A stretch of 64,000 nt of DNA from contig CAYYNB010000001.1 in NCBI GenBank assembly GCA_964472565.1, forward strand, positions 42,583 to 106,582, in the 5' to 3' direction. Positions 26,527 through 33,891 of this stretch are shown piece after piece (position 1 is the stretch's first letter; each line of letters begins with the position of its first letter). Source of the stretch: DATAMF01 sp964472565 (GTDB lineage Bacteria > Chloroflexota > Anaerolineae > Aggregatilineales > Aggregatilineaceae). Made by a program: the position numbers and the translations under genes. The notes beneath the pieces were generated by a model that was not told the origin of the DNA, did no database searches, and was given only the letters and a program-made list of their open reading frames with translations.

Positions 26527-28496
26527 TATTCGTTGATGACGCTGCCCCAGGCGCGGATGCTGATCACCAGTGGGCGGCCCATTTTGATCTCACTGTTGGG
26601 ATAGTACAAATCCCACACGCCGTAGTAGCAGCCGGGTAAGTCGGGCGCGGTCCCTGTGAAGACGATGGGACCGGAATCCTGGGTGACGCGCACGCGCTCG
26701 CGCAGATAGAAATTCTTCTGTCCCTGCAAGGCAAAATTCAGACCGATAGGCGCTGTTTCGCAGGCGTTTGTTAAATCCTTCATATCAACGGTTTCGTCAG
26801 GATTGAGTGTCAATTCCTCGTTGTAATGCAGCCGGAGATCTTTCGGCCAGTCACAGTTACCCGTGTTTTGTACCACAATCTCAAAGGAGAAGGAATCGGT
26901 ACCCGAACGGACCAGGCGCGGGTTGGTGAAGTCACGCGAGTTTGGCGGAGCCGGGTAGGGGGTCGGCTGCACAACGATAAACTCAAAATCACAGGCTCCT
27001 AGTGTCTGCGTCATGTTCGGCGTTGGGGTCGCTGCCATCAGGGTGCTCAACGCAATATAAGCCGCCGTCTCCGTTTTGTTGGGGGTGGGGGTGTGCGTGA
27101 TGGTGGGACTCGGCGTGTAAGTTGCGGTGAATGTGACCGTTGGTGTGGCGGATGGTTTGGGGGTGCGAGATGGTGTCAACGTGGCGGGGTCAGTCCCGTC
27201 ACTCGCCGCTGGTGTAGTCGGTACGGGTGTGTTCGGTATGGGAGGCGTGACCGACGTTTCCTCTGTAACCGGCAACTCCGGGTCTTCCGTGGCCTCTTGC
27301 GTTTCTGTCACGAGAGGCACCTGGGCGATGCTGGTCGCAACCGGTGTATTGGTATTGTTCTCGGTCAGGCTCGCAAACAGGGTGTTGTCGTTGCCGAGTG
27401 CAATTAGTCCCAGCGAGGCAATCAACACCAACGCCGCTATCAACCCGACAATGGAGGCCGGACGCAGCCGCCCCGGAACGCCACGCTGCTGTACGAAAAC
27501 CGGCGTCGTCGAGAGTGAGGCCGGAACGGATAGGGACGTGGTTGCCTCCGTGTTCCCCAGCAGGCGCGCCCGCTGTTCATTGGTGAGCGCGTCCGGCTTG
27601 GTTTCAGCCGCAGGGAATAACCCGGTAGAGCGCACCGACAATTCGGCTTGCGCGCGGCGGTTGCCTGCCTCATCCAGACTGGCAAGATCGTTCGCAAATT
27701 CAGCCGCCGATGGATAGCGGTCTTCGGGGTCTTTTGCCAACACGCGGCAGATGATGCTTTCCATATCTTCGGACAGCGTGGGCATAAACGAGCGGGGCGA
27801 GGGCAGCGGCTCGTTGACATGCTTCAGGATGATGCCCAGCGGCGTATCGGCATCGAAGGGCAGGCGTCCCGTCACCAGTTGGAACAAAATCACGCCGAGC
27901 GAGTACAGGTCTGAACGTTCATTTCCGGCTTCACCGAGGCCCTGCTCAGGGGCCATATACGCGGGGGTGCCGACCATGCCGCCGCTGGCGGTGAACTGGG
28001 TACCGGTGACGATTTTGGCGATACCAAAGTCGGTCAGCACCACGCGCTCATCTTCATCCAGCATCAGGTTGGCGGGCTTCACATCGCGGTGAATCATGTT
28101 GCGCAGGTGCGCATAGGCCAGCGCTTCGGCGGCGGCGCGGACAACCCGGATCGACTCGGCAATCGAAAAACGCTCACCGCTGCTCGCCAGCTCGAACAGC
28201 TTGTCCTTGAGCGTCGGGCCGTTGATCAGCTCCATGACCATGTAATAACTTTCGCCTTCGGGGTCAAAGTCGAAATCATAGACCTGCACAATGTTAGGGT
28301 GTTTCAGCTTGGCGACGTTGCGGGCCTCGTTTTCGAAGCGATCTTTGAATTCTGGATCATCAGCCAGAAACGGATGGAGCAGCTTGATCGCTACGTAACG
28401 GTCCAGGCTGACATGGTAGCCCCGGTATACTTCGGCCATGCCGCCGCGTCCGATGCGGTCGGTGATTTCGTACTTCCCAAGTTTCTTTCTGGTCAC
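26526..28496 (-). CDS. Membrane Ser/Thr protein kinase (PknB type) with extracellular NBR1-Ig-like domain
   Basis: 656 aa from GTG 28496. That start follows GAGG, and a -10-like TATACT (28528-28533) lies downstream of the alternative TTG at 28538, arguing against the longer form. The kinase domain (about 7-275) has glycine loop GRGGMAEVYRG, Lys38, HRDVKPANL (D138), DFG (D156) and APEQ. One transmembrane helix spans about 347-367. A long Thr/Pro linker follows, then a C-terminal domain of about 150 residues with NTGNCDWP, typical of the NBR1-type Ig-like fold. This is the layout of a surface-sensing Hanks kinase. No cognate phosphatase lies nearby. Confidence 0.92.
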   Translation of the reverse strand: MTRKKLGKYEITDRIGRGGMAEVYRGYHVSLDRYVAIKLLHPFLADDPEFKDRFENEARNVAKLKHPNIVQVYDFDFDPEGESYYMVMELINGPTLKDKLFELASSGERFSIAESIRVVRAAAEALAYAHLRNMIHRDVKPANLMLDEDERVVLTDFGIAKIVTGTQFTASGGMVGTPAYMAPEQGLGEAGNERSDLYSLGVILFQLVTGRLPFDADTPLGIILKHVNEPLPSPRSFMPTLSEDMESIICRVLAKDPEDRYPSAAEFANDLASLDEAGNRRAQAELSVRSTGLFPAAETKPDALTNEQRARLLGNTEATTSLSVPASLSTTPVFVQQRGVPGRLRPASIVGLIAALVLIASLGLIALGNDNTLFASLTENNTNTPVATSIAQVPLVTETQEATEDPELPVTEETSVTPPIPNTPVPTTPAASDGTDPATLTPSRTPKPSATPTVTFTATYTPSPTITHTPTPNKTETAAYIALSTLMAATPTPNMTQTLGACDFEFIVVQPTPYPAPPNSRDFTNPRLVRSGTDSFSFEIVVQNTGNCDWPKDLRLHYNEELTLNPDETVDMKDLTNACETAPIGLNFALQGQKNFYLRERVRVTQDSGPIVFTGTAPDLPGCYYGVWDLYYPNSEIKMGRPLVISIRAWGSVINE

Positions 28497-28527
28497 TGTT
28501 GCCTCGTCTGGTAGGGTCGTACCCTGT

Positions 28528-28533
28528 AGTATA
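28528..28533 (-). promoter_or_regulatory. Candidate -10 element of the kinase gene
   Basis: TATACT on the minus strand, 31 nt before GTG 28496. It matters because it would place the transcript start after the upstream TTG codon. Confidence 0.4.
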
Positions 28534-28552
28534 ACCAATCCTGGGCGCGCTG

Positions 28553-28900
28553 CTAGATGTGAAGCGGGATTTCTTGCGCATCCTGCGGCGAGGTTAGCTC
28601 GTCATAATACAGCACCACCTGCACCGTATAATCGCCCGCCGGGTTTTCGATGCCCCGCAGATGCAGGTTGAATTCCATCTTAAAGTGCATCGTGGCGATG
28701 ACGCTCGATGTGGCGACGGGTTGGCCTGCTGCCTGACGGATGACGATCTCCAGGTTGGGCCGCTCGCGGAACGGTGTGACCTGAATCGCCACTTTTACCC
28801 GGCGCTGGTCGTCATAAACCTGGGCCTCGACACGCTCGATTCGCACTTCTTCACGCGGAACCAGATTGTCATTGTTCATCAGGAAAAAATTAGTGTCCAT
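28553..28900 (-). CDS. Conserved hypothetical protein, beta-rich
   Basis: 115 aa from ATG 28900. I do not recognise the family. The sequence alternates hydrophobic and charged residues in beta-strand fashion and ends with a YTVQVVLYYDEL-like strand, suggesting a small Ig-like sandwich. No signal peptide, Cys or catalytic motif. No Shine-Dalgarno is visible; a TATACAAT element lies only about 9 nt upstream, so the mRNA may be leaderless. An upstream in-frame start (28981) would add 27 residues and is less likely. It lies between the ACT protein and the kinase on the same strand and might be functionally linked to the kinase. Confidence 0.6.
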   Translation of the reverse strand: MDTNFFLMNNDNLVPREEVRIERVEAQVYDDQRRVKVAIQVTPFRERPNLEIVIRQAAGQPVATSSVIATMHFKMEFNLHLRGIENPAGDYTVQVVLYYDELTSPQDAQEIPLHI

Positions 28901-28908
28901 AGCTGACG

Positions 28909-28938
28909 ATTGTATACTGGCTGTTAACTTTTTTCCAA
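28909..28938 (-). promoter_or_regulatory. Candidate promoter directly preceding the 115-aa gene
   Basis: TTGGAA (28933-28938) and TATACAAT (28909-28916) on the minus strand, 16-18 nt apart depending on which hexamer is used. The expected transcript start falls at or next to the ATG, implying a leaderless message. Confidence 0.45.
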
Positions 28939-28983
28939 CCGCATTGACTCTCGTCAGCGGGAAACAGGTGTGGATCAGCACTT

Positions 28984-29415
28984 CTATTTAAACCCTTTTT
29001 GCGATGTTTTGAGTACTTCCCAGGCTGTTTCAAATTGGGCCGCCGGAACCAGGATATGATCGCGTTCAAAGGCGCTCACCGCCAGAATAGAAACCTCTGC
29101 GTCGGCCAGCAGCCGCGTCACCAGGGCCATAAAACCGATCAGGGTGGGTTCCAGCACCAGATCAAACGTGATCAAGCGGAACAGCCCCGCCGCGCGGTGA
29201 TCCGGCAGACGGTTGGCGAAAAAGCCCCAATCGTCTTCAGGCAGCAGCAGCGTCACTTCGTCTTTATCCACCACCAATGTACTGAAGGCGGTGCCGACTT
29301 CGGCCAAAACGCCCGCAGCGGCAGTGATAGCTCGCGGGGGCAGGTGGATCAAACGGTACAATTTGTCGTCCGTATATAGCGTGGCCTGGCTGAGAACTTG
29401 CTCGGCAGTTGGCAT
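28984..29415 (-). CDS. ACT domain-containing protein
   Basis: 143 aa with two ACT-like halves: EVTLLLPEDDW followed by FRLITFDLVLEPTLIGFMALVTRLLADAEVSILAVSAFERDHILVP, described here as family segments rather than one motif. It resembles the small stand-alone ACT_7/CASTOR-like proteins that bind amino acids and act as sensors. No catalytic domain is fused. ATG 29415 has only a weak AGGACG site. It follows the terminator of the DUF1015 gene, so it probably starts its own transcript toward the kinase. The ligand is unknown. Confidence 0.72.
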   Translation of the reverse strand: MPTAEQVLSQATLYTDDKLYRLIHLPPRAITAAAGVLAEVGTAFSTLVVDKDEVTLLLPEDDWGFFANRLPDHRAAGLFRLITFDLVLEPTLIGFMALVTRLLADAEVSILAVSAFERDHILVPAAQFETAWEVLKTSQKGFK

Positions 29416-29436
29416 GATCGTCGTCCTGATTAGAAA

Positions 29437-29465
29437 ACTCCTCCTCGTGTGAGCCGAGGAGGAGT
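29437..29465 (-). terminator. Intrinsic terminator of the DUF1015 gene
   Basis: A perfect 11-bp stem (29437-29447 with 29455-29465) with a 7-nt loop, followed on the minus strand by TTTTCTAA. It lies 7 nt past the stop. Confidence 0.85.
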
Positions 29466-29472
29466 ACTTATG

Positions 29473-30813
29473 TTACAGCCGCTCGTCTGGACTGAGCGGA
29501 AGCATTGAAATGCCGGAAATTACCTTCGGATAAAAGTCGGTGCTTTTCTGCGGCATCTTTTCGTCGTGCCCGGCTACCGCTTTGATCTGGGCCATGCGGG
29601 TCGCGCTGAGGAAAAAGACGAAGTTCCCTTCACCGCGATTGATATTGTCTACTGGCTCCTGTGGATCGCGGTGGTAGCGGATCATAGTTTTCTCTTCGAT
29701 CCCATGCGCGGGCACTCCGGCGATCTGGTCCAGCAGAATTTTGTGTAAAATGCTGACCGACAGCGTTTTCCAATCCGGCGAGTGATCTTCACTGATCAAG
29801 CGGTAAGCAATGTTTTCGTCTTTTAACGTCAATATCTGGAATCCGGTAGCTGGTCCACCGTAAAAACCGAACGCGTGGCCTTTGGGGTGGGTGTTGATGG
29901 TATGCAGTGTCGTTTTGAGATCGGCTACCGGAGTGCTATTGAAATATTCCTTTGCCCGTTCGAGGATCACGGCGGGGGAGGTGGCGTCAAAATTGCAGAT
30001 TTCGCGGTGCGTCGGCAGGATCACCAGCCCTGGATCGTCCATGCTGACCAGTGTAGCCTGGACGAAGTTGAACGCGGCATTAGCCGGAGCATCCGGGTAG
30101 GCCTGGCGCTGGCTGTTGCGGTAGTTCAGCCCGGTGGAGTAGCGATGATGCCCATCGGCGATGATCAGGCCGCGTTTGGGAGCCATTTCCGCTTCAATCG
30201 CCTGGACGACAGCCGGATCACTGATCACCCAGACACGCTGCCGGACATCGTTCTCGAAAATTTCCACAATATCGATGTCAGGGGCGCGGTTTCCAATCGC
30301 CTGATGGATCAGGCTGTTGATCTTGTTTTCCGCGTCGGGATACAGAATGAAGATTTGCTCGGTGTTGGCCTGAATGGTGCTCAACAGGCGCAGCCGATCT
30401 TCTTTCGGCCCGCTGTGGGTGTGTTCGTGCGGCAGGATAGTGCCTTCGTCGAAGTCCACCAGTTCTACCGCCGAGATCAATCCCAGGCGGCTGTATGGCT
30501 GCCCATCGACATTAAAAGTCTGCTCGTAGGCATAAAAGGCGGGGGCCTCTTCTCGCATAAAAACTTTTTCAGTTGTCCATTGCTGGTAATAATCGCGTGC
30601 GCGGGTGTAACTATTGGGGCTGCCGGGGAGCGGTTGATCGCCTGCTTCGGCTTTGCCCAGGATGATGCGCACAATGTTATAGGGGCTTAAATCGTAATAT
30701 TTTTGCTGCAAATCCCCACTAATTTTATCGTAGGGTTGGCTGACCACTACCTGCATATTGTCAAATCGTTCAGGGTTATACCGAATTGCCCGAAATGGCT
30801 TAATAACGGCCAT
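29473..30813 (-). CDS. DUF1015 family protein
   Basis: 446 aa; ATG with AGGAGG upstream. It carries the family landmarks: PFRAIRYNP near the start, VVSQPYDKIS, HEHTHSGPKEDRL and IIADGHHRYST. DUF1015 proteins are widespread cytosolic proteins of about 400-450 aa that belong to the ParB/sulfiredoxin-like fold; some relatives are ADP-dependent serine kinases, and I cannot assign that activity here. The HEHT and DGHHRY motifs look like metal or phosphate-binding residues. Single gene with its own terminator. Confidence 0.82.
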   Translation of the reverse strand: MAVIKPFRAIRYNPERFDNMQVVVSQPYDKISGDLQQKYYDLSPYNIVRIILGKAEAGDQPLPGSPNSYTRARDYYQQWTTEKVFMREEAPAFYAYEQTFNVDGQPYSRLGLISAVELVDFDEGTILPHEHTHSGPKEDRLRLLSTIQANTEQIFILYPDAENKINSLIHQAIGNRAPDIDIVEIFENDVRQRVWVISDPAVVQAIEAEMAPKRGLIIADGHHRYSTGLNYRNSQRQAYPDAPANAAFNFVQATLVSMDDPGLVILPTHREICNFDATSPAVILERAKEYFNSTPVADLKTTLHTINTHPKGHAFGFYGGPATGFQILTLKDENIAYRLISEDHSPDWKTLSVSILHKILLDQIAGVPAHGIEEKTMIRYHRDPQEPVDNINRGEGNFVFFLSATRMAQIKAVAGHDEKMPQKSTDFYPKVISGISMLPLSPDERL

Positions 30814-30888
30814 GCGACCAGACCTCCTGAATAATGTGTGTTTGCCTTATGGCATGCGGGAAATTGTACCACGTTTGAGGGGATAGTG

Positions 30889-30914
30889 GGGCGGGCTTTT
30901 TTTGAAACCCGCCC
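30889..30914. terminator. GC-rich hairpin between LysM and DUF1015 genes
   Basis: A 7-bp stem (30889-30895 with 30908-30914) with the T-run in the loop arm; pairing can extend by three A-T pairs past a bulged C. It lies 13 nt after the LysM gene stop. Without a T-tail on the minus strand, terminator activity is uncertain. Confidence 0.4.
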
Positions 30915-30927
30915 AATTCGAACGTTT

Positions 30928-31875
30928 TTAGGGGATGATCAAGCGCTGTCCGGCATAAATCAGGGCATAGTTTGTGATGCCATTGGCTGCCGCAATCGCC
31001 GCCATCGTGCGTCCATATTTCAGCGAGATGCGGAATAGATTTTCGCCGGGCGTGACGATGTGAACCGTTCCGCTTCCGGTATAGGCTGCCTGTGGCGCAT
31101 AGCTTGAAACGGTGGTCGGGTAGGCGTTCGGTTGCAGCACAATGGGACCACAGACTGTTGACTTAACCACCACTTTGGTTTGATCGGGATTGCTGTCGAA
31201 GTGGGCTTGCAGTTCGTTCGACTTGAGCGCCCACAGGCTCACCCCGTTTCCGTAGGCAATCGGCTGGTTTTGCCCGGTTGTCCCGGCCAGCGCCAGCGGC
31301 CCCGCAATTTGCGCGAAGGCGGCCTGGAGCTGCATGACCCCGCCGGCCATGACCGCCACGCCTGTCCCGGTACAGTTGAACGAGAGCGCGGATGTGGTGG
31401 TCGTGGTGGTGGTGGGGGTTGTGCCTCCGGCGCAGGTGAAAAATGTGCTCAACTGCACCCCGGCATAATCCCGATCCACGATGGTATCGGGATTATTATT
31501 GACGTTGATCTGTCCAACAATGATTTCAATGCCTGATCCATTGGCCTGTGTCGGCCATGTGACGGGGATGGTGATTGTATTGAACGCGGTGGGGACCGAC
31601 TGCCAGCCTTCAACCAGCATGGACTCACAAGGGACACCAGGATGACAACTGCGCCGCCAGACCTGGATGCGGAAACGATCTGGCTCTTGACCTGGAATGT
31701 AGAGATCGCGACTTTCCAAGCCATCATAGTAAAACCGGACGGTGACGCCGGAGCAGGTCGGGTTGATCAGTTCAACCGGTCCCCAGACGCCCGCGCGGGC
31801 AGTCGGGACGCTCTGCATCACAGTGGTTAACACGATGACGGTAAGTAGCAAGAAGACCAACCATCTTTTTTTCAT
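30928..31875 (-). CDS. Secreted single-LysM protein
   Basis: 315 aa; ATG with GGGAGT upstream. Signal peptide (1-28, ending ARA), then an unassigned beta-rich region of about 125 residues with Cys pairs, a short poly-Thr linker, a second unassigned region of about 100 residues, and a C-terminal LysM domain (about 268-315) with HIVTPGENLFRISLKYG and IYAGQRLIIP. Probably bound to cell-wall glycan outside the membrane. It is divergent from the LysM-glycosidase gene across 242 bp, so the two may share control. Confidence 0.8.
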   Translation of the reverse strand: MKKRWLVFLLLTVIVLTTVMQSVPTARAGVWGPVELINPTCSGVTVRFYYDGLESRDLYIPGQEPDRFRIQVWRRSCHPGVPCESMLVEGWQSVPTAFNTITIPVTWPTQANGSGIEIIVGQINVNNNPDTIVDRDYAGVQLSTFFTCAGGTTPTTTTTTTSALSFNCTGTGVAVMAGGVMQLQAAFAQIAGPLALAGTTGQNQPIAYGNGVSLWALKSNELQAHFDSNPDQTKVVVKSTVCGPIVLQPNAYPTTVSSYAPQAAYTGSGTVHIVTPGENLFRISLKYGRTMAAIAAANGITNYALIYAGQRLIIP

Positions 31876-32117
31876 GGATGACTCCCGTAAGAATGAGACT
31901 CAGTATGTCTAAGTTTATTGTACTGAGGAATTGGCTTCTTCTGACGTTTCTCCCGTAAATACATACGATCTTCTAACGGCTCCTACACAGATTCTGAAGC
32001 CAGGCTGAGATGTGGCTGTTTGCACATTATTTGGTACATTCGTGTGAATAGCGTTCTTAGAGGAATTGGGCTATTATGAGTCAGAGTTAAAAGCATCCGC
32101 GCGAGGAGGCATTGAAC

Positions 32118-33839
32118 ATGCTGCGACGATTGATTGGGGTTATTCTGGTGGTAGCTGTGCTGTTTGCGGCTCCTGCCATTGTCCGGGCACAAGGGGGGCA
32201 GACCACCCATACGGTCCAGCCCGGCGAAAACTTATACCGTATTTCACTTCAATACAACACAACTGTAACTGCTATTGCGCAAGCCAATAATATCACCAAC
32301 GCCAGTCTGATTTATGTTGGGCAAGTTTTGATCATTCCAACAACCGGCACTCAACCCGCCACTCAGACTCCCGCGCCGACAGGCAGTGGAACCCCACAGC
32401 CAACCGGCACTGTCGCTGTCACTGGAACGGCTGCGGCGACCGGAACGGCGATGGCAACGACTACGCCCGTTACCCCTGCTGCAACGGCAACCACCGCGCC
32501 GACCACTGGCGAGACGGTTTACGTGGTTCAGGTGGGCGATAATCTGTTCCGCATTGGTCTGCGCTACAACTTGCAGCCCCAGGTGTTGGCGGCCTATAAC
32601 GGCATATCGAATCCCAACATGATCTATGTCGGTCAGCGGATTCGTATTCCGGCTGGCGTGACGCCTGTTTCTGGCCTGCCTGCGACCCCGGCTCCAACGG
32701 CTGCCCCTGGCACGACGCCCGCGCCTACATCGGCGGCGACCACTGGCCCTGTCAGCACACCGATGCCCACCGCTGGGCCTGCGGCTGTCGGACCCGTTGT
32801 CAGCACGGCAATGAATGTCGGTTTTGCGTATGGCGTGGTGGTTTATCTGCCTAACCAGGACATGACGGCAGTCACCGGGGCGGCGACTGACCTGGGCGTG
32901 ACATGGATCAAGCAGAATATTGACTGGTCGCTGTACGAACCCAGCGCGGGCAGCATCAACTGGGATCCGGTTGATGAAATGGTGGATGCGCTGGACGCAT
33001 CCGGCGCGAGCATTTTGCTCACTGTGTCATCGGCTCCGGGTTGGGCGCGTGACTCGGTTGAGGAAAAAGGGCCACCCACCGATTACAACACCTATGCTCA
33101 GTTTATGGGGCAGTTGGCGGCGCGTTATGCCGGCGTGGTTGATGCCTACGAAATCTGGAACGAGCCGAACCTGCGCCGTGAATGGAATACGCCACGCGGT
33201 ATCAGCGCGGCAAGTTATATCGAACTGCTGCGGCTGGCTTATGCCGCCGTTAAAGCTGCCGATCCCGCTGCGATTGTCGTCACCGCTGGATTATCTCCAA
33301 CCGGGACGAACGATGGCGTCAACGCGATTGATGACCGTGTATTCCTGACACAAATGTATGCGGCGGGCGTGGCCGATTACTCGGACGCCATTGGCGCGCA
33401 TCCCTACGGCTGGGCGAATCCGCCCGACAGCGAGTGCTGCCGCAACAACCGCCCGCAGGTGTCCGGTTGGGACGAACACCCCAGTTTCTTCTTTAAGCAG
33501 ACGCTCGCCGATTACCGCCAGATTATGATGCAAAGCGGCGACAGCAGCACGTATATCTGGCCGACGGAGTTTGGGTGGGGTTCCAGCGAAGGCTTCCCGG
33601 TTGATCCTTCGGCAGACTATTCATTTGTGACCTTCACCAGCCTGGACGAACAGACCCAATACACCATTCGCGGCTTCCAGTTGGGCAGCGAATTGGGCTA
33701 TGTTGGCCCGATGTTCGTCTGGAATTTGAACCTGTGTGAAGTGGTCGGGATGACGGATGTTCAGTGCTTCTGGAGCCTGCTCGATCCGGCGGGCAATCCG
33801 CGCCCGGTTTATCTGGGTTTGGCTGATGCGGCGAAGTAG
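32118..33839 (+). CDS. Secreted protein with two LysM domains and a clan A glycosidase-like domain
   Basis: 573 aa; ATG 32118 is chosen over TTG 32112, with GAGGAGG upstream. Signal peptide 1-25, LysM 1 (about 28-74), a Thr/Pro linker, LysM 2 (about 133-178), another linker, then a TIM-barrel-like domain (about 225-573). YEIWNEPN gives probable acid/base E349, and WPTEFGWG probable nucleophile E484, as in GH39/GH5-type clan A enzymes. The barrel resembles the protein at 227-1609. The LysM domains should hold the enzyme at peptidoglycan or another GlcNAc polymer. Substrate unknown. Own terminator follows. Confidence 0.85.
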   Translation: MLRRLIGVILVVAVLFAAPAIVRAQGGQTTHTVQPGENLYRISLQYNTTVTAIAQANNITNASLIYVGQVLIIPTTGTQPATQTPAPTGSGTPQPTGTVAVTGTAAATGTAMATTTPVTPAATATTAPTTGETVYVVQVGDNLFRIGLRYNLQPQVLAAYNGISNPNMIYVGQRIRIPAGVTPVSGLPATPAPTAAPGTTPAPTSAATTGPVSTPMPTAGPAAVGPVVSTAMNVGFAYGVVVYLPNQDMTAVTGAATDLGVTWIKQNIDWSLYEPSAGSINWDPVDEMVDALDASGASILLTVSSAPGWARDSVEEKGPPTDYNTYAQFMGQLAARYAGVVDAYEIWNEPNLRREWNTPRGISAASYIELLRLAYAAVKAADPAAIVVTAGLSPTGTNDGVNAIDDRVFLTQMYAAGVADYSDAIGAHPYGWANPPDSECCRNNRPQVSGWDEHPSFFFKQTLADYRQIMMQSGDSSTYIWPTEFGWGSSEGFPVDPSADYSFVTFTSLDEQTQYTIRGFQLGSELGYVGPMFVWNLNLCEVVGMTDVQCFWSLLDPAGNPRPVYLGLADAAK

Positions 33840-33851
33840 TTTTTCGTCCTG

Positions 33852-33885
33852 AAAAAACGCCCGGTCAACTGATCGGGCGTTTTTT
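33852..33885 (+). terminator. Intrinsic terminator of the LysM-glycosidase gene
   Basis: A 12-bp stem of CGCCCG/CGGGCG flanked by A6/T6 (33852-33863 with 33874-33885), 13 nt after the stop, followed by T-rich sequence. It is close enough to the convergent gene at 33892 to serve both. Confidence 0.88.
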
Positions 33886-33891
33886 GTTTCG

